Positions 5,636-7,048 of a stretch of DNA of 7,048 nucleotides are shown here, piece after piece; position 1 is the first letter of the stretch, and the number at the start of each line of letters is the position of its first letter. The stretch covers positions 1 to 7,048 of the forward strand of contig JAATVM010000019.1 in assembly GCA_014523495.1 (NCBI GenBank). The letters are read 5' to 3'. The position numbers were made by a program, and so were the translations under genes. Source of the stretch: Nitrososphaerales archaeon TH1920. GTDB taxonomy: Archaea > Thermoproteota > Nitrososphaeria > Nitrososphaerales > Nitrososphaeraceae. Under the pieces are notes generated by a model. It was not told where the DNA came from. It was given only the letters and a program-made list of their open reading frames with translations, and made no database searches.

Positions 5636-6112
5636 CTATCGCATCATGGGTCCCATCATATGATTAAGCATAAATTTGTGCATTGGGAGCACTGTCGATA
5701 ACAAGACCTTTCCATTTCCTGCGTCTATTATCACCCTATGTAAGTTTAGGTCAGGGTCTATAGCACAGACTGTATAAGTTAGATATCCATTTTCGTGTCC
5801 AAGATTCGCCGCTACAACACGTGAATTATTGCCTAGTTGCGTTTCTGCGCTTTTTACCGCATCACTTAGACTGACTTTTATCTGGGGTGATATAGCGTTA
5901 AACAATGTGGGTGCTAATTTGATTGAGCCTGTTATATTCTGACTTTGATTAGTCATGGGGTTCACCCAACTTCCATTAAACATCATTTTGGGGTTCATCA
6001 TTGTGTTAGAATTCATCATTTGAGCGGATGCTTGTTCAATAGACAAAACGGATAAAAGTCCAACTGCTAGCGCTGCCACCACAATTACATACAACATATA
6101 TGTCCCTGTCAT
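5636..6112 (-). CDS. Secreted PepSY-domain protein with Met/His-rich termini
   Basis: An extracytoplasmic protein of 158 residues. Residues 1-30 form a signal peptide: a hydrophobic stretch at about 6-24, then ASA before Q31 as a likely cleavage site. A Met-rich segment follows (MMNSNTMMNPKMM, 32-44). A PepSY-like domain spans about 79-140: SLSDAVKSAE at the start, GYLTYTV in the middle, HRVIIDAGNGKVLLST at the end. The tail MHKFMLNHMMGPMMR is again rich in Met and His. PepSY domains are small folds of secreted or membrane proteins, often linked to inhibition of proteases or to metal uptake; the exact role here is unknown. Paired Met/His segments suggest copper(I) binding, plausible for an ammonia-oxidising archaeon (inference). 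Several N-x-S/T sites (46, 55, 59, 95) fit surface glycosylation. The ATG at 6112 is 26 bases after a TATA box, so leaderless. Confidence 0.85.
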   Translation of the reverse strand: MTGTYMLYVIVVAALAVGLLSVLSIEQASAQMMNSNTMMNPKMMFNGSWVNPMTNQSQNITGSIKLAPTLFNAISPQIKVSLSDAVKSAETQLGNNSRVVAANLGHENGYLTYTVCAIDPDLNLHRVIIDAGNGKVLLSTVLPMHKFMLNHMMGPMMR

Positions 6113-6132
6113 ATCGAAACTAACCAGATTGA

Positions 6133-6144
6133 GCTATATATGTA
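6133..6144 (-). promoter_or_regulatory. TATA box of the PepSY protein gene
   Basis: On the minus strand this is TACATATATAGC, centred 26 bases before the ATG at 6112, which places the transcription start on the start codon itself. It is one of the clearest leaderless arrangements in the window. Confidence 0.6.
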
Positions 6145-6193
6145 TCCCTAATTTTCGTTAACTTAACAAGGAAACAAAGTAGTGAGAATTCTA

Positions 6194-6319
6194 ATGTCGC
6201 TCTTAATAAAGTGTCAAGTATGTCGCGGGTTCGGAGGGATGAGGGACAGAATTGACACTATTTTGCAACTCGAGAAGGGAATGAAGAGAGCAAATTTACA
6301 GTCATTTACTATCAAATAA
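6194..6319 (+). CDS. Possible 41-residue CxxC mini-protein
   Basis: A short open frame, ATG 6194 to TAA 6319, in the gap between two minus-strand genes. The translation starts MSLLIKCQVCRGFGG and continues with a charged, probably helical part (MRDRIDTILQLEKGMKRANLQ). The C-x2-C-x-G-x-G element recalls one half of a DnaJ-type zinc motif, but a second Cys pair is missing, so a monomer could not make a full four-Cys site. The region is more GC-rich than its flanks, and the composition looks protein-like. Upstream signals are poor: TTAACTTAA at 6158-6166 is a weak TATA candidate, and GTG at 6182 is an alternative start. A 50-base inverted repeat (6210-6259) lies inside it. It could equally be a non-coding structured region. 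Confidence 0.3.
   Translation: MSLLIKCQVCRGFGGMRDRIDTILQLEKGMKRANLQSFTIK
6210..6259. repeat. Inverted repeat AGTGTCAA/TTGACACT with inner TGTC/GACA
   Basis: Outer arms of 8 bp (6210-6217, 6252-6259) and inner arms of 4 bp (6221-6224, 6245-6248) are separated by a symmetrical 3-by-3 internal loop (GTA/GAA), closing on a 20-base G-rich loop. It sits downstream of the ABM-fold gene and upstream of the PepSY promoter. It may be an RNA hairpin or a dimeric protein site. AGTGTCAA recurs at 6744-6751. Confidence 0.4.
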
Positions 6320-6341
6320 TGTGGTTATTCGCTCATTATAT

Positions 6342-6698
6342 TCACAATCCTTGCAAGAAGCTAAATATGGTTATATCAATTCTTCTAGTTTTTGCATTTT
6401 CTAATAGTTCTGCAGAAGGCTCACCGTAAATTACTACTGAGTGATCTGAAGCAAATTTTTCAAAAAGTATCCGCAATGCCTCTCGAAGGTTGGATACGTG
6501 AGCTAGAAGTGCCTCTGAACTTTCGTACGTCTCACGAATTTCACAGTTGGTCTTATTACTGCTAATAAACCAATCATACTGCAACGTACCTGGATCCTTC
6601 TCTTTTGCTATAGAGATACATTTGGCTGCCTGTTGCTTGAATTCTTTTAACATACCGTCGTTAATTTTCATCTTGGCGCTAACTTGTATTTTAGACAT
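6342..6698 (-). CDS. Antibiotic biosynthesis monooxygenase (ABM)-fold protein, putative quinol monooxygenase-like
   Basis: A cytosolic protein of 118 residues with the dimeric ferredoxin-like ABM fold (YgiN-type). Visible family landmarks are the first strand KIQVSAKMKI (3-12), helix 1 with FKQQAAKCISIAKEKDPG (20-37), LQYDWF (39-44), CEIRETYES (52-60), then SEALLAHVSN (61-70) with the conserved His67, and VVIYGEPSAEL (88-98). It ends FSFLQGL, as many complete members do. Relatives include quinol monooxygenases and heme- or cofactor-free oxygenases; many are of unknown role, so the activity is not established. Single Cys residues at 27 and 52 are not known to matter. The ATG at 6698 follows a TATA-like element by about 28 bases, again fitting leaderless initiation. 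It has its own promoter and a 229-base gap to the next minus-strand gene. Confidence 0.9.
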   Translation of the reverse strand: MSKIQVSAKMKINDGMLKEFKQQAAKCISIAKEKDPGTLQYDWFISSNKTNCEIRETYESSEALLAHVSNLREALRILFEKFASDHSVVIYGEPSAELLENAKTRRIDITIFSFLQGL

Positions 6699-6717
6699 GG
6701 TTCTCTAGAAAAACGCG

Positions 6718-6730
6718 CAATACTTAAAGC
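6718..6730 (-). promoter_or_regulatory. TATA-like element of the ABM-fold gene
   Basis: On the minus strand this is GCTTTAAGTATTG, with its centre about 28 bases before the ATG at 6698. It is flanked on both sides by GCGCG-containing runs (6713-6717 and 6732-6737), unusual for this AT-rich window; these could form part of a regulator site. Confidence 0.45.
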
Positions 6731-6747
6731 TGCGCGCTTGGGTAGTG

Positions 6748-6864
6748 TCAAACTATATTTCTAATTACATGTAAATTAAGCTTGCATCTATTTACTAATT
6801 TTGGTAACAATAATTCGGGTTCGATGGGATTAGTTCCCTTCATGTAGTAGGGTTCTACTACCAA
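6748..6864 (-). CDS. Possible small ORF in phase with the upstream edge gene
   Basis: An open frame with protein-like composition: LVVEPYYMKGTNPIEP, then a segment rich in Leu and Lys ending HVIRNIV before TGA at 6748-6750. It has 38 residues from TTG 6864 or 31 from ATG 6843. An AATTTAAT element (6890-6897) about 29 bases before the TTG could be its promoter. The same frame is open all the way back to the TAA (6907-6909) of the gene entering from the right edge. It could therefore be a separate mini-gene, the severed C-terminus of that gene, or chance. Confidence 0.22.
   Translation of the reverse strand: MVVEPYYMKGTNPIEPELLLPKLVNRCKLNLHVIRNIV
6844..6861. repeat. Perfect 7-bp hairpin GTAGTAG-GGTT-CTACTAC
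   Basis: A tight stem with a 4-base loop, about 45 bases past the stop of the gene entering from the right edge. It has no T-run after it on the minus strand, so it is not a standard terminator. It overlaps the possible small ORF, where it corresponds to the codons for VVEPYY. Confidence 0.4.
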
Positions 6865-6906
6865 ATATTTAGCTTTAGTTCTGACAAGGATTAAATTGTT
6901 CCCTGA

Positions 6907-7048
6907 TTAGGAGTTCGAAGAATTCTTTAACTCATATTTTTGAATCGTAGGTTGCTTGAGCTTATAGGTTACCGACAAGATATCTCCAACAGCATAATTG
7001 CAATTTGAGATCACCCTCGGTATGCCGTCTGATGGCTCGACAACACAA
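6907..7048 (-). CDS. C-terminal end of an unrecognised protein (partial, 5' end outside window)
   Basis: The frame is open from the right edge to TAA at 6907-6909, giving the last 46 residues. The visible part starts CVVEPSDGIPRVISNC and includes NYAVGDILSVTYKLKQ, ending ELKNSSNS. The pattern of alternating hydrophobic and polar residues with two Cys suggests a beta-rich fold, perhaps of an exported protein, but no family is recognised. Competing frames on both strands close quickly here, which supports this one. After the stop, the same frame stays open for another 52 codons, so the annotated end may be a nonsense change or a natural stop. Confidence 0.55.
   Translation of the reverse strand, partial: CVVEPSDGIPRVISNCNYAVGDILSVTYKLKQPTIQKYELKNSSNS

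Noticed and set aside
6210..6751. An insertion sequence bounded by AGTGTCAA/TTGACACT repeats around the ABM-fold gene
   Set aside because: Shared sequence is only 8-9 bases, the enclosed gene is not a transposase and no target-site duplication is evident.

Overview
The window looks like chromosomal DNA of an AT-rich archaeon, most probably an ammonia-oxidising thaumarchaeon (Nitrososphaeria, perhaps Nitrosocosmicus-like). This is inference. The grounds are an archaeal-type free PyrI, an APC transporter fused to UspA domains, a secreted Met-rich PepSY protein, and archaeal TATA-like boxes (TTTAAATA/TATATA class) about 26-31 bases upstream of most start codons with no clear ribosome binding site, which is the layout of leaderless mRNAs. 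No rRNA, complete tRNA, CRISPR array, transposase or integrase is visible.

Positions 1-1962 (minus) hold most of an amino-acid permease of the APC/CAT type whose C-terminal part is a UspA region; it runs off the left edge. A shared promoter region (1963-2211) separates it from a divergent NADP-type short-chain dehydrogenase (2212-3042, plus). Next is pyrI (3222-3680, plus), the regulatory chain of aspartate carbamoyltransferase, with no pyrB beside it. It converges on a small two-helix membrane protein with a C-terminal CxxC (3745-4035, minus).

Positions 4036-5635 are gene-poor and very AT-rich. They hold two small, related two-helix membrane proteins (4410-4643 and 5055-5315, plus), each with a TTG start and its own TATA box. 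A more GC-rich island follows at about 5482-5560. It has a TATA box upstream, two perfect 7-bp stems in pseudoknot order, and on the opposite strand a sequence resembling the 3' end of a tRNA.

The right part (5636-7048) has three minus-strand genes: a secreted PepSY protein with Met/His-rich ends, an antibiotic-biosynthesis-monooxygenase (ABM) fold enzyme, and the C-terminal end of an unrecognised protein entering from the right edge. A possible 41-residue CxxC mini-gene lies between the first two on the plus strand. An open frame continues in phase after the stop of the edge gene. Most genes appear to be single transcription units with their own promoters, so no operon-like system is evident. 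The points most worth a second look are the two-TM paralogue pair, the structured island near 5.5 kb, the Met-rich PepSY protein and the isolated pyrI with an overlapping mini-ORF.
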